Source: SELP01 sp035969385
GTDB taxonomy: Bacteria > Pseudomonadota > Alphaproteobacteria > Rhodobacterales > Rhodobacteraceae
NCBI RefSeq assembly: GCF_035969385.1
Contig: NZ_JAYKKJ010000003.1
Location: forward strand, 372,001 to 436,000
Direction: 5' to 3'
Length of the DNA stretch: 64,000 nt
The notes under the pieces were generated by a model. The model searched no databases. It was not told where the DNA came from and saw nothing but the letters and a program-made list of their open reading frames with translations. This document shows, piece by piece, positions 32,777-41,498 of the stretch. The translations under genes were made by a program, and so were the position numbers. Numbering within the stretch: position 1 is the first letter of the stretch; each line of letters begins with the position of its first letter.

Positions 32777-34296
32777 TCCTTACCCCCGGTCACGCGACGC
32801 TTGCGCAACTGGAAACGATCTGGCGCGATGGGGTCCCGGCCCGTCTTGACCCGTCGGCCATGCCCGCGATCGAGGCGTCGCACGCCATTGTCGCCGCCGC
32901 CGCGCAGGGGCAAGCGGCCGTCTATGGCGTCAACACCGGCTTTGGCAAACTCGCCTCGGTCAAGATCGCGCCGAAGGACACCGCGACCCTGCAACGCAAC
33001 CTGATCCTGAGCCATTCCTGCGGCGTGGGCGAACCGCTGGACGTGGCGTCCACCCGGTTGATGATGGCGCTGAAACTGCTGTCACTGGGGCGCGGGGCAT
33101 CGGGCGTGGCCCCGGCCACCGTGACCCTGATCGAAGCGATGCTGACCAAAGGCGTGACCCCGGTGATCCCCTCGCAGGGGTCTGTCGGGGCGTCGGGCGA
33201 TCTGGCCCCGCTGGCCCATATGGCCGCCGTGATGATCGGCGCGGGTGAGGCGGAATTCGACGGCGCCCGTCTGCCGGGGGCAGAGGCCTTGGCCCGCGCC
33301 GGCCTGTTGCCGGTCACGCTCGGCCCGAAGGAAGGGCTGGCGCTGATCAACGGCACCCAGTTTTCCACCGCCTGCGCGCTGGTCGCGCTGTTTCAGGCCT
33401 GCGACAACCTGCGGGCCGCCGTGGTCATTTCCGCCCTGTCGACCGATGCGATCATGGGGTCGACCGCCCCCCTTAATCCGGCGATCCACACGCTTCGCGG
33501 CCAGCCCGGCCAGATCGACGTGGCCCATGCAATGCGAATGCTTCTGGACGGGTCCGAAATCCGCGAAAGCCACCGCGAGGGCGACACCCGCGTGCAGGAC
33601 CCCTATTGCATCCGGTGTCAGCCGCAGGTGACCGGCGCGGCGCTGGATCTTCTGCGGTTCGCCGCCCGCACGCTCGAGATCGAGGCGAACGCGGTAACCG
33701 ACAACCCACTGGTGCTGGCCGATACCGGAGAGATCGTTTCGGGCGGCAATTTCCATGCCGAGCCCGTGGCCTTTGCCGCCGATCAAATCGCGCTGGCCCT
33801 GTCCGAGGTGGGCGCGATTGCCCAGCGCCGCGTGGCCCTGATGGTCGACCCGACGCTGAGTTTCGACCTGCCCCCCTTTCTGACCCCCGAGCCGGGGCTG
33901 AATTCCGGCCTGATGATCGCCGAGGTGACATCCGCCGCGCTGATGAGCGAGAACAAGCACCTTGCGAACCCCTGTTCGACCGACAGCACGCCGACATCGG
34001 CCAATCAGGAGGACCATGTCAGCATGGCCGCCCACGGTGCCCGCCGTCTGGCCCGTATGAACGCCAACCTGTCCCGCATTCTGGCGGTCGAGGCGATGTG
34101 CGCCGCCCAAGGGGTAGAGTTTCGCGCGCCGCTGCTGACCAGCCCCGCGTTGCAGGCCGTGCTGGCGCGGCTGCGCCAGGATGTGCCGACCCTTGGGCAG
34201 GACCGCTACCTTGCCCCCGACATCGAAACGGCGGCTGGGCTGGTCATCAACCGCGCCCTGATCGCCGGGATCGACCTGCCGGGGCTCTGCGAATGA
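32773..34296 (+). CDS. hutH: histidine ammonia-lyase
   Basis: A 507-residue lyase removing ammonia from histidine to give urocanate, the first step of the pathway and the source of the HutC inducer. The self-forming MIO cofactor tripeptide Ala140-Ser141-Gly142 lies in GSVGASGDLAPLAH. Other family marks are GVNTGFGKLA, the HSCGVGEPL segment, ESHREGDTRVQDPYC and the EVTSAALMSENKHLANPCSTDS region. It overlaps hutI upstream and hutG downstream by four bases each, so hutIHG are tightly coupled. Confidence 0.97.
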   Translation: MILTPGHATLAQLETIWRDGVPARLDPSAMPAIEASHAIVAAAAQGQAAVYGVNTGFGKLASVKIAPKDTATLQRNLILSHSCGVGEPLDVASTRLMMALKLLSLGRGASGVAPATVTLIEAMLTKGVTPVIPSQGSVGASGDLAPLAHMAAVMIGAGEAEFDGARLPGAEALARAGLLPVTLGPKEGLALINGTQFSTACALVALFQACDNLRAAVVISALSTDAIMGSTAPLNPAIHTLRGQPGQIDVAHAMRMLLDGSEIRESHREGDTRVQDPYCIRCQPQVTGAALDLLRFAARTLEIEANAVTDNPLVLADTGEIVSGGNFHAEPVAFAADQIALALSEVGAIAQRRVALMVDPTLSFDLPPFLTPEPGLNSGLMIAEVTSAALMSENKHLANPCSTDSTPTSANQEDHVSMAAHGARRLARMNANLSRILAVEAMCAAQGVEFRAPLLTSPALQAVLARLRQDVPTLGQDRYLAPDIETAAGLVINRALIAGIDLPGLCE

Positions 34297-35087
34297 GGCC
34301 TGTCACGGTCGCACAGGGCGATGCCCCCATCGTTCTTGGGATGCCCCATGTGGGCACGTGGCTGCCCGAAGACATTCGGGCCGATCTGAACGATCGCGGG
34401 CGCACCCTTTCCGATACGGATTGGCACATCGACCAGCTTTATGACGGGTTATTGCCCGGTGCGACGGTCGTGCGGGCGAATTTTCACCGCTACGTCGTCG
34501 ATGCCAACCGCGACCCTAACGGACAGAGTCTGTATCCCGGTCAGAACACCACCGGGCTGGTGCCATTGACCGATTTCGACGGCGCTCCAATCTGGTCCCG
34601 GCCCCCGGATGCGGGCCAGATTGCGGCACGGCGGGACAGGTTTCACGCCCCCTATCACGCGGCGCTGGCGGCGGAACTTCACCGGGTCCGGGCACGGCAC
34701 GGCATCGCGATCCTGTACGATTGCCATTCGATCCGGTCGCATATCCCCCATCTGTTCGATGGCACCCTGCCCGATTTCAACATCGGCACGAATGGAACCA
34801 CCACCTGCGCCCCCGAGTTCGAAGTTGCCACCGCCCGGATTTGCGCCGGGGCCCCGGGCTATTCCACTGTCGTGAATGGTCGATTCAAGGGCGGCTGGAC
34901 GACCCGCCACTATGGCCGCCCCGAAACTGGCATCCACGCGATCCAGATGGAGCTGGCCCAGTCCACCCACCTTGCGGACGAAACCGCCGGTTGGGCCTAT
35001 GACCCGGACAAGGCCGCAGGGCTGCGCCCGTATCTTCAACACATCCTCGAAACCCTGGCCGAATTGGCCCAGACCCTGAAAGGCTGA
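34293..35087 (+). CDS. hutG: N-formylglutamate deformylase
   Basis: A 264-residue N-formylglutamate amidohydrolase giving glutamate and formate, the last step of the pathway. Visible are LGMPHVGTWLPEDIRADL, FHRYVVDANRDPNG, YPGQNTTGLVP, LYDCHSIRSHIPHLFDG (metal-binding His), the FKGGWTTRHYGRP loop and IHAIQMELAQSTHL. ATG 34293 overlaps the hutH stop. It is followed after four bases by hutU. Confidence 0.95.
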   Translation: MRPVTVAQGDAPIVLGMPHVGTWLPEDIRADLNDRGRTLSDTDWHIDQLYDGLLPGATVVRANFHRYVVDANRDPNGQSLYPGQNTTGLVPLTDFDGAPIWSRPPDAGQIAARRDRFHAPYHAALAAELHRVRARHGIAILYDCHSIRSHIPHLFDGTLPDFNIGTNGTTTCAPEFEVATARICAGAPGYSTVVNGRFKGGWTTRHYGRPETGIHAIQMELAQSTHLADETAGWAYDPDKAAGLRPYLQHILETLAELAQTLKG

Positions 35088-35091
35088 TCCA

Positions 35092-36771
35092 ATGACCGAT
35101 CCCCGCCACAACCTGCGCGATATCTTCCCGCCCACCGGGCCGAACATCACCGCAAAAAGCTGGATGACCGAGGCCCCGATGCGGATGCTGATGAACAACC
35201 TGCATCCCGACGTGGCCGAAAACCCGCACGAGTTGGTCGTCTATGGCGGGATCGGCCGCGCTGCCCGAACCTGGGAAGATTTCGACAAGATCGTCGAGGT
35301 TCTGAAGCGGCTGGAGGCGGACCAGACGCTTCTGGTCCAGTCCGGCAAACCCGTCGGCGTGTTCCAGACTCATGAAAATGCACCGCGCGTGCTGATCGCC
35401 AATTCAAACCTTGTTCCCCATTGGGCAACCTGGGACCACTTCAACGAATTGGACCGCAAGGGTCTGATGATGTACGGCCAGATGACCGCCGGGTCATGGA
35501 TCTACATCGGCACGCAGGGGATCGTCCAAGGCACCTATGAAACCTTTGCCGAGGCCGGGCGCCAGCACTATGGCGGCGACCTGCGCGGGCGCTGGGTTCT
35601 GACCGCGGGACTGGGCGGCATGGGCGGGGCGCAGCCGCTGGCCGCGGTGTTCGCCGGGGCCTCTTGTCTGGCGATCGAATGCGACGAGACCCGGATCGAT
35701 TTCCGGCTGCGCACCCGCTACCTTGATGAGAAGGCGACCACCCTGGACGAGGCGCTGGAGATGATCGACCGCTGGACCAAGGCGGGCGAGGCGAAGTCGG
35801 TCGGTCTTTTGGGCAACGCGGCGGAGATCGTGCCGGAAATCCATGCCCGGATGAAGGCGGGCGGGATGCGCCCCGATATCGTCACCGACCAGACCAGCGC
35901 ACATGACCCGGTGAACGGCTACCTTCCCAAGGGCTGGACCATGGGCGACTGGAAGGCCAAGCGCGAAACCGACCCTAAGGCGGTCGCGGCAGCGGCGCGG
36001 GCCAGCATGCGCGACCACGTCGAAGCCATGGTCGCCTTTCACAACGACGGCGTGCCCACCGTCGATTATGGCAACAACATCCGGCAGGTCGCGTTGGAGG
36101 AAGGGCTGGAGGACGCCTTTGCCTTCCCCGGTTTTGTCCCCGCCTATATCCGGCCGCTGTTCTGCCGGGGCATTGGGCCGTTCCGCTGGTGCGCCTTGTC
36201 GGGCGACCCCGAAGACATCGCCAAGACCGACGCAAAAATGAAGGAACTGTTCCCCGACAACTCACACCTGCACCAGTGGCTTGATATGGCGGCAGAGCGG
36301 ATCGCGTTTCAGGGGCTTCCGGCGCGGATCTGCTGGATCGGGCTGGGCGATAGGCACAAGGCGGGGCTGGCGTTCAACGAAATGGTGCGCAACGGCGACC
36401 TGAAGGCCCCCGTGGTGATCGGCCGCGACCATCTGGACAGCGGGTCGGTGGCCAGTCCCAACCGCGAGACAGAGGCGATGATGGACGGGTCCGATGCGGT
36501 GTCGGACTGGCCGCTTCTGAACGCACTTCTGAATACCGCATCCGGCGCGACATGGGTCAGCCTGCATCACGGCGGCGGGGTCGGCATGGGGTTTTCCCAG
36601 CACTCGGGGATGGTGATCTGCTGCGATGGCAGCGAAGAGGCCGACAAACGTCTGGCCCGCGTGTTGTGGAACGACCCGGCCACTGGCGTGATGCGCCATG
36701 CGGACGCGGGGTATGACATTGCACGCGACTGCGCGGTGGACCACGGGCTGGACCTGCCCGCGATCCTTTAG
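35092..36771 (+). CDS. hutU: urocanate hydratase
   Basis: A 559-residue urocanase that hydrates urocanate to imidazolone propionate using tightly bound NAD as an electrophile. Sequence marks include VYGGIGRAARTWEDF, LVQSGKPVGVFQTH, NSNLVPHWATWDHFNEL, WIYIGTQGIVQGTYETF, TAGLGGMGGAQPLA, TDQTSAHDPVNGYLPKGW, and RGIGPFRWCALSGDPEDI. Length is normal. It is the last gene of the hutIHGU message. With hutF and hutC on the other strand the full histidine-to-glutamate route is present; no histidine transporter lies in the window. Confidence 0.97.
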   Translation: MTDPRHNLRDIFPPTGPNITAKSWMTEAPMRMLMNNLHPDVAENPHELVVYGGIGRAARTWEDFDKIVEVLKRLEADQTLLVQSGKPVGVFQTHENAPRVLIANSNLVPHWATWDHFNELDRKGLMMYGQMTAGSWIYIGTQGIVQGTYETFAEAGRQHYGGDLRGRWVLTAGLGGMGGAQPLAAVFAGASCLAIECDETRIDFRLRTRYLDEKATTLDEALEMIDRWTKAGEAKSVGLLGNAAEIVPEIHARMKAGGMRPDIVTDQTSAHDPVNGYLPKGWTMGDWKAKRETDPKAVAAAARASMRDHVEAMVAFHNDGVPTVDYGNNIRQVALEEGLEDAFAFPGFVPAYIRPLFCRGIGPFRWCALSGDPEDIAKTDAKMKELFPDNSHLHQWLDMAAERIAFQGLPARICWIGLGDRHKAGLAFNEMVRNGDLKAPVVIGRDHLDSGSVASPNRETEAMMDGSDAVSDWPLLNALLNTASGATWVSLHHGGGVGMGFSQHSGMVICCDGSEEADKRLARVLWNDPATGVMRHADAGYDIARDCAVDHGLDLPAIL

Positions 36772-36821
36772 GGACACGGGCCTGCGCCCGCCCCACGGCC
36801 GGCACGGGAACTCGGTCTTGC

Positions 36822-36850
36822 TTGACTCCCCGTCCCCGCGCGCGTAGAGA
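36822..36850 (+). promoter_or_regulatory. predicted ffh promoter
   Basis: TTGACT at 36822-36827 and TAGAGA at 36845-36850 with a 17-base spacer, pointing towards ffh. The rest of the 233-base gap between hutU and ffh holds the 5-prime leader and the hairpin at 36862-36882. I see no RNA gene in it. Confidence 0.6.
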
Positions 36851-36861
36851 CCGCCCAACAT

Positions 36862-36882
36862 CCGGAAAGCCTGTCTTTCCGG
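36862..36882 (+). other. hairpin in the ffh leader
   Basis: CCGGAAAG at 36862-36869 pairs perfectly with CTTTCCGG at 36875-36882 around CCTGT. It would be close to the 5-prime end of the ffh transcript, about 120 bases before the start codon, and may stabilise the RNA. There is no T run after it. Confidence 0.5.
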
Positions 36883-37004
36883 TCCTCGTGCATTTTGCGG
36901 GGATCGCCGTCCACCAGCGCGTTGCGCCCGTGGGCGCCGTTGTGATTTGAGCGTTCGACCCTATCTGGATCGGACAGGTGGTAACGGGTCTCAGGAGGGC
37001 CGAA

Positions 37005-38522
37005 ATGTTTGAAAATCTGTCAGAGCGCCTGTCAGGCGTCTTCGACCGGCTCACCAAACAGGGCGCGCTGTCCGAGGAGGACGTGAAGACCGCCCTGCGC
37101 GAGGTTCGCGTTGCCTTGCTCGAGGCTGACGTTTCCCTGCCCGTCGCCCGCGATTTCGTGAAGGCGGTTCAGGCCAAGGCAACCGGTCAGGCCGTCACCA
37201 AATCCGTGACCCCCGGCCAACAGGTCGTGAAGATCGTCCATGACGAACTTCAGAACGTCCTGACTGGCGAAGGGGATCCGGGCCAGCTCAAGATCGACAA
37301 CCCGCCCGCGCCGATCCTGATGGTCGGCCTGCAAGGCTCGGGGAAAACCACCACGACCGCGAAACTTGCCAAACGGCTGAAGGAACGCGAAGGCAAGCGG
37401 GTTCTCATGGCCTCGCTTGACGTGAACCGCCCGGCGGCGATGGAACAGCTGCAAATCCTTGGCGCCCAGATCGGGGTGGATACCCTGCCGATCGTCAAGG
37501 GCGAAAACCCGGTGGCGATTGCCAAGCGGGCCAAGACCCAAGCCAGCCTTGGCGGCTATGACGTCTATATGCTGGACACCGCGGGCCGGTTGCACATCGA
37601 CGCGGAACTGATCCAGCAGGCCGCCGATGTGCGCGATGTGGTCAACCCGCGCGAAACCCTGCTGGTGGTTGACGGGCTGACCGGTCAGGACGCGGTGAAC
37701 GTCGCCCAGGAATTCGACGACAAGATCGGCGTGTCGGGCGTTGTCCTGACCCGGATGGATGGCGACGGGCGCGGCGGTGCGGCCCTGTCGATGCGCGCGG
37801 TCACCGGCAAGCCGATCCGCTTTGTCGGCCTTGGCGAAAAGATGGACGCGCTGGAAACCTTCGAGCCGTCCCGCATCGCCGGTCGCATCCTTGGCATGGG
37901 CGATATCGTCGCCCTTGTCGAAAAGGCCCAGCAGACGCTGGAGGCCGAACAGGCTGAACGCATGATGAAACGGTTCCAAAAGGGCCGGTTCAACATGAAC
38001 GACCTGAAGATGCAGCTGGAACAGATGATCAAGATGGGCGGCATGGAAGGCCTGATGGGCATGATGCCAGGCATGGGCAAGATGGCCAAGCAGATGGAGC
38101 AGGCCGGCTTTGACGACAGCATCCTGCGCCGCCAGATCGCCCTGATCAATTCCATGACCAAGATCGAACGGGCCAACCCCGATCTGCTTCAGGCCAGCCG
38201 CAAGAAGCGGATCGCCAAGGGCGCGGGCCTTGAGGTGTCCGAGTTGAACAAGCTTCTGAAACAGCATCGGCAGATGGCCGACATGATGAAGAAGATGGGC
38301 AAGATGGGCAAAGGCGGCATGCTGAAACAAGCCATGAAAGGCATGTTTGGCAAGGGCGGGATGCCCGGTGGCCTGCCGGGTGGAATGCCCGACATGAACG
38401 ACCCCAAGGCGATGGAAGAGGCCGCGAAGGCGTTGCAGGGCAAGATGCCCGGCGGGCTGCCCGGCCTTGGCGGCGGCGGTGGCCTGCCCCCCGGCCTGAG
38501 CGGATTTGGCAAGAAGAAGTAA
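37005..38522 (+). CDS. ffh: signal recognition particle protein Ffh
   Basis: A 505-residue SRP54 GTPase that, with 4.5S RNA and FtsY, brings ribosomes making membrane proteins to the inner membrane. Domain order: N helical bundle (1-90), G domain with Walker A from Gly108 (GLQGSGKTTTTAKLA), DTAGRLHID and TRMDGDGRGGAA, then a methionine-rich M domain from about residue 300 with a long Gly/Met/Pro tail of repeated GMPGG-like units to the end. ATG 37005 has CAGGAGGG upstream and gives the standard MFENLSERLSG start. It heads the ffh-GNAT-aroQ-rpsP-rimM-trmD region. Confidence 0.97.
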   Translation: MFENLSERLSGVFDRLTKQGALSEEDVKTALREVRVALLEADVSLPVARDFVKAVQAKATGQAVTKSVTPGQQVVKIVHDELQNVLTGEGDPGQLKIDNPPAPILMVGLQGSGKTTTTAKLAKRLKEREGKRVLMASLDVNRPAAMEQLQILGAQIGVDTLPIVKGENPVAIAKRAKTQASLGGYDVYMLDTAGRLHIDAELIQQAADVRDVVNPRETLLVVDGLTGQDAVNVAQEFDDKIGVSGVVLTRMDGDGRGGAALSMRAVTGKPIRFVGLGEKMDALETFEPSRIAGRILGMGDIVALVEKAQQTLEAEQAERMMKRFQKGRFNMNDLKMQLEQMIKMGGMEGLMGMMPGMGKMAKQMEQAGFDDSILRRQIALINSMTKIERANPDLLQASRKKRIAKGAGLEVSELNKLLKQHRQMADMMKKMGKMGKGGMLKQAMKGMFGKGGMPGGLPGGMPDMNDPKAMEEAAKALQGKMPGGLPGLGGGGGLPPGLSGFGKKK

Positions 38523-38523
38523 C

Positions 38524-39057
38524 GTGACCGGCGCAACCGTTCATATCCCGACGCTGGCGACAGACCGGCTGACCCTCGGGGCCTTCACTATGGCCCATTT
38601 CGAGGCGTTCGCCGATTTCTGCGCGACCGAGCGGAGCCGCTTTCTGGGCGGCCCGACCACCGAGCGGCGGGACGCGTGGGACAGTTGCATGATCCACAAT
38701 GGCCAATGGATGGCCCGTGGCTATGGCGCGGTCTGGGCGACCGAAACCGCGACAGGCGCCCCGGTCGGCCGGTTCAGCCTGTGGCATCCGATCACTTTTG
38801 ACGAGCCGGAATTGTCCTGGGTGGTCTTTGACGGGTTCGAGGGCAAAGGCTATGCTGCGGAAGGGGCGAACGCCCTGCGCAACTGGGCCTTCACGGAAAA
38901 GGGCATTGGCCCGCTGATGTCACTGATCGCCCCGGAAAACGCCCGGTCGGTCGCGCTGGCCCAGCGCCTTGGCTGCACCGAGGAAGGCCGGCAAGCCTAC
39001 AAGTCCGGGGCCGAGGTCATCCGGTTCCGCCACCCCGATCAGCGGGGGGTCGCATAA
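38524..39057 (+). CDS. GNAT family N-acetyltransferase (RimJ/RimL type), first of three
   Basis: A 177-residue acetyltransferase starting at GTG 38524, one base after the ffh stop. It begins with the RimJ/RimL-type TDRLTLGAFTMAHFEAFADF, carries SWVVFDGFEGKGYAAEGANALRNWAF as the acetyl-CoA region (Q/R-G-x-G-x-A variant EGKGYA) and ENARSVALAQRLGCTEEG at the end. Such enzymes acetylate protein N-termini or small molecules. It overlaps the next GNAT gene by one base. The three GNATs are similar in plan but clearly diverged. Confidence 0.85.
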   Translation: MTGATVHIPTLATDRLTLGAFTMAHFEAFADFCATERSRFLGGPTTERRDAWDSCMIHNGQWMARGYGAVWATETATGAPVGRFSLWHPITFDEPELSWVVFDGFEGKGYAAEGANALRNWAFTEKGIGPLMSLIAPENARSVALAQRLGCTEEGRQAYKSGAEVIRFRHPDQRGVA

Positions 39058-39572
39058 TGGAACGGCTGGATACCGCGAACCTTGTACTGCGCCGCCCGGT
39101 CGGGGGCGACTGGCCCGCTGCGCGCGCCTTCTTCATGTCGGACCGGGCCAAGGGCATCGGCGGGCCGCTGTCCGAAGGGCAGGCCTGGCGCGCGCTGGCC
39201 GCCGAGATCGGCCATTGGGACATTCGCGGCTATGGCATGTGGGTCGTCACCCAGCGCGGGTCCGAGGATCAGGCGCTTGGCATGATCGGCCCGTGGTATC
39301 CCGCCGACTGGCCGGAAACCGAAATCGGCTGGATGATCTGGGACGAGAGCATCGAAGGCACCGGCATTGCGACCGAAGCCGCCCGCGCCGCGATCCTGCA
39401 CGCCTGGACCGCGCTGGGATGGGACACCATCGTGTCCTACATCGCGCCCGACAACGCCCGGTCGATACGATTGGCCGAGAAGCTGGGCGCGGCGCATGAC
39501 CCGGACGCGCCGCAACCGAAACCGGATGTGCCCTGCCTTGTCTACCGGCACCCGAAACCGGAGGGGCTGTGA
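39057..39572 (+). CDS. GNAT family N-acetyltransferase, second of three
   Basis: A 171-residue acetyltransferase with the same plan as its neighbours: DTANLVLRRPVGGDWPAARAF at the start, GWMIWDESIEGTGIATEAARAA as the acetyl-CoA segment and DNARSIRLAEKLGAAHDP near the end. It shares the base A at 39057 with the stop of the first GNAT (TAATG) and its stop overlaps the third. The substrate is unknown. Close packing after ffh and before rpsP suggests expression with translation genes, so a ribosomal or nascent-chain substrate is plausible but unproven. Confidence 0.85.
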   Translation: MERLDTANLVLRRPVGGDWPAARAFFMSDRAKGIGGPLSEGQAWRALAAEIGHWDIRGYGMWVVTQRGSEDQALGMIGPWYPADWPETEIGWMIWDESIEGTGIATEAARAAILHAWTALGWDTIVSYIAPDNARSIRLAEKLGAAHDPDAPQPKPDVPCLVYRHPKPEGL

Positions 39573-40144
39573 TGGGAACGGCATGGACCACCCCTGCCAC
39601 CGCCAAGGCTGCGACCATTGCCGCCGGCCTGCGTGCGGCCCTGCCCCGGATCGAGACCGAGCGGCTGGTGCTGCGGCCCTGCCGGGGTGAAGACTGGGAC
39701 GCGCTGGAACCGATCTGGACCAGCGACCGCGCTGTCCACATCGGCGGCCCGATGACGCCCGAGGAAGCATGGCTTGATTTCGCGCAATGCGTGGCGGCGT
39801 GGTTCATTCAGGGAACCGGCCCCTTGGCCATCACCGTGAAGGGTGACGATCGTCCGCTGGGCCTTGTCCTAATCTGCGCCGAATACGGCGACCCGACGCC
39901 CGAACTTGGCTGGCTCCTGACCGCAGAGGCCGAGGGACAGGGCTATGCGACCGAAGCCGCGCGCGCCCTGCGCGACTGGGGTTTTGGCGTTCTGGGCCAC
40001 GGCGGCTTTCAAAGTTTCATCGCCGAAGACAACGCCGGGTCCATCGCGGTCGCCGAACGGCTGGGCGGCCGTCCGGCGGGAACACACCCGCTGGCCGGTG
40101 ATTGCCTTGTTTATGCCTACGACCAGAAGGAGGCAGCTCAATGA
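39572..40144 (+). CDS. GNAT family N-acetyltransferase, third of three
   Basis: A 190-residue acetyltransferase with an N-terminal extension of about 25 residues before the common start PRIETERLVLRPCRGEDWDAL. The acetyl-CoA region is GWLLTAEAEGQGYATEAARAL and the end has EDNAGSIAVAERLGGRPAG. ATG 39572 overlaps the stop of the second GNAT (GTGATG); its own end overlaps the chorismate mutase start by four bases. Substrate unknown. The later ATEAARALRDWGFG stretch is nearest to that of the other two copies, pointing to tandem duplication. Confidence 0.85.
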   Translation: MGTAWTTPATAKAATIAAGLRAALPRIETERLVLRPCRGEDWDALEPIWTSDRAVHIGGPMTPEEAWLDFAQCVAAWFIQGTGPLAITVKGDDRPLGLVLICAEYGDPTPELGWLLTAEAEGQGYATEAARALRDWGFGVLGHGGFQSFIAEDNAGSIAVAERLGGRPAGTHPLAGDCLVYAYDQKEAAQ

Positions 40145-40437
40145 CCGATGCGATCCAACGCGCGGCGGAACTTCTCAAGGAACATCGCCAGTCCATCGAC
40201 CGGCTGGACGCGATCCTTGTCTTCACGCTGGCCGAACGCTTCAAGCACACCCAGTCGGTAGGCAAGCTGAAGGCCGAACATGACCTTCCCCCGTCCGATC
40301 CGACCCGCGAAGCGGCCCAGATCGCGCGGCTCACCGATCTTGCGAAAGAGGCCAATCTGGACCCTGAATTCGCCAAGAAATTCCTGAATTTCATCATTCA
40401 GGAAGTCATTCAACACCACAAACAACAGCAATCCTGA
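40141..40437 (+). CDS. chorismate mutase, AroQ type
   Basis: A 98-residue all-helical chorismate mutase that rearranges chorismate to prephenate for phenylalanine and tyrosine. The AroQ marks are RQSIDRLDAILVFTLAERFKHTQSVGKLKAEHDLPPSDPTREAAQI (key residues Arg in RQSIDRLD, Lys in GKLK, and D/E in REAAQ). It is monofunctional, with no dehydratase or dehydrogenase domain. ATG 40141 has GGAGG ten bases upstream and overlaps the third GNAT gene. Its position just before rpsP is a recurring order in Rhodobacterales as I know them. Confidence 0.93.
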   Translation: MTDAIQRAAELLKEHRQSIDRLDAILVFTLAERFKHTQSVGKLKAEHDLPPSDPTREAAQIARLTDLAKEANLDPEFAKKFLNFIIQEVIQHHKQQQS

Positions 40438-40477
40438 GGGACATCCCTCGTCTGCCATTACCCAAGGAGAAAACCAA

Positions 40478-40867
40478 ATGGCCATGAAAATCCGTCTCGC
40501 CCGTGGCGGCTCCAAGAAGCGCCCCCACTATGCCATCGTCGCCGCCGACTCGCGCATGCCGCGCGACGGCCGCTTCATCGAGAAGCTGGGGACCTACAAC
40601 CCGCTTCTGCCGAAGGACAGCGAAGACCGCGTGAAGATGGACGTCGAGCGCGTTCAGCACTGGCTGAGCAAGGGCGCCCAGCCGACCGACCGCGTTGCCC
40701 GCTTCCTTGAAGCTGCCGGCGTTGTCGAAAAGACCGTGCGCAACAACCCGAAGAAAGCCGTCCCGGGCAAAGCCGCCCAGGAGCGTGCCGAAGCCAAGGC
40801 TGCCAAGGCCGCCGAAGCTGCTGCCCCGGCCGAAGAGGCCGCTTCGGAAGAAGCATCGGCTGAATAA
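40478..40867 (+). CDS. rpsP: 30S ribosomal protein S16
   Basis: A 129-residue S16. The core (residues 1-85) has MAMKIRLARGGSKKRPHYAIVAADSRMPRDGRFIEKLGTYNPL and the WLSKGAQPTDRVARFLEAAGV helix. The C-terminal 40 residues form an Ala/Glu/Lys-rich tail longer than in E. coli S16, seen in many alphaproteobacteria. AAGGAG lies eight bases upstream. It is followed by a two-hairpin element ending in a T run before rimM, so S16 should be made in excess over RimM. Confidence 0.97.
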   Translation: MAMKIRLARGGSKKRPHYAIVAADSRMPRDGRFIEKLGTYNPLLPKDSEDRVKMDVERVQHWLSKGAQPTDRVARFLEAAGVVEKTVRNNPKKAVPGKAAQERAEAKAAKAAEAAAPAEEAASEEASAE

Positions 40868-40880
40868 GCCACTGGATCGG

Positions 40881-40933
40881 GGGTGTCCGGACCGCTACGG
40901 TCCGGGCACCCTGCCCCCAAATCGGGGCTTTTT
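40881..40933 (+). terminator. intercistronic double hairpin and terminator between rpsP and rimM
   Basis: First stem: 40881-40893 against 40899-40911, 13 pairs including one G-T. Second stem: GCCCC at 40913-40917 against GGGGC at 40924-40928, directly followed by TTTTT (40929-40933), a good intrinsic terminator. Since rimM and trmD follow on the same strand within 50 bases, partial read-through is expected, which would set lower levels of the modification factors relative to S16. Confidence 0.75.
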
Positions 40934-40980
40934 CGCAAAGGCCGCAACCACACCCGGCCTTCGCCAAGGAGCATGACCCC

Positions 40981-41487
40981 ATGAGCAATGACCGTGTCAT
41001 CGTCGGAAGTTTCGTGGGCGCCTTCGGGGTCCGGGGCGAAACCCGGATCAAATCCTTTTGCGCCGATCCGGCGGCCATTGCCGAATATACCCCGCTTTAC
41101 ACAGAAGACGGCCGCAGCTTTGCCACTGTCGTGCTGACCGGGCAAGCCAAGGGCGCGTTGATCGCCCGGGTCGACGGAATCGTGACCAAGGAAGATGCTG
41201 ACGCGCTGAAAGGTGTGAACCTGTTCGCGGACCGGTCCCATCTGCCCAACCTTCCGGACGACGAATACTACCACGCCGACCTGATCGGGCTGGAAGTGGT
41301 CGATACCGGCGGCACAGTTCTGGGCCATGTCAAATCCGTGCAGAACCACGGGGCGGCCGACCTTTTGGAAATCCATGGCCCTGGTCTGAAGACCACGGTC
41401 CTGCTGCCCTTTACCCTTGCCGCCGTGCCCACCGTGGACCTTGCCGCGGGCCGGATCATCGCAGACCCGCCCGACGGGTTGTTCTAG
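40981..41487 (+). CDS. rimM: 16S rRNA processing protein RimM
   Basis: A 168-residue RimM, a factor for 30S head assembly that works with S19. The N-terminal beta barrel has VIVGSFVGAFGVRGETRIKSF and the C-terminal PRC barrel has DDEYYHADLIGLEVVDTGG and DLLEIHGPGLKTTVLLPFT. Length is normal. It follows rpsP after a terminator-like element. In most bacteria trmD comes next; here a sulfotransferase-like gene lies between them. Confidence 0.96.
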   Translation: MSNDRVIVGSFVGAFGVRGETRIKSFCADPAAIAEYTPLYTEDGRSFATVVLTGQAKGALIARVDGIVTKEDADALKGVNLFADRSHLPNLPDDEYYHADLIGLEVVDTGGTVLGHVKSVQNHGAADLLEIHGPGLKTTVLLPFTLAAVPTVDLAAGRIIADPPDGLF

Positions 41488-41498
41488 GGCCGGATCGA

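Noticed and set aside
36772..37004. A 4.5S RNA gene before ffh
   Set aside because: The gap contains a promoter and a short hairpin, but no sequence with the SRP RNA core (GGAA tetraloop with the conserved internal loop).
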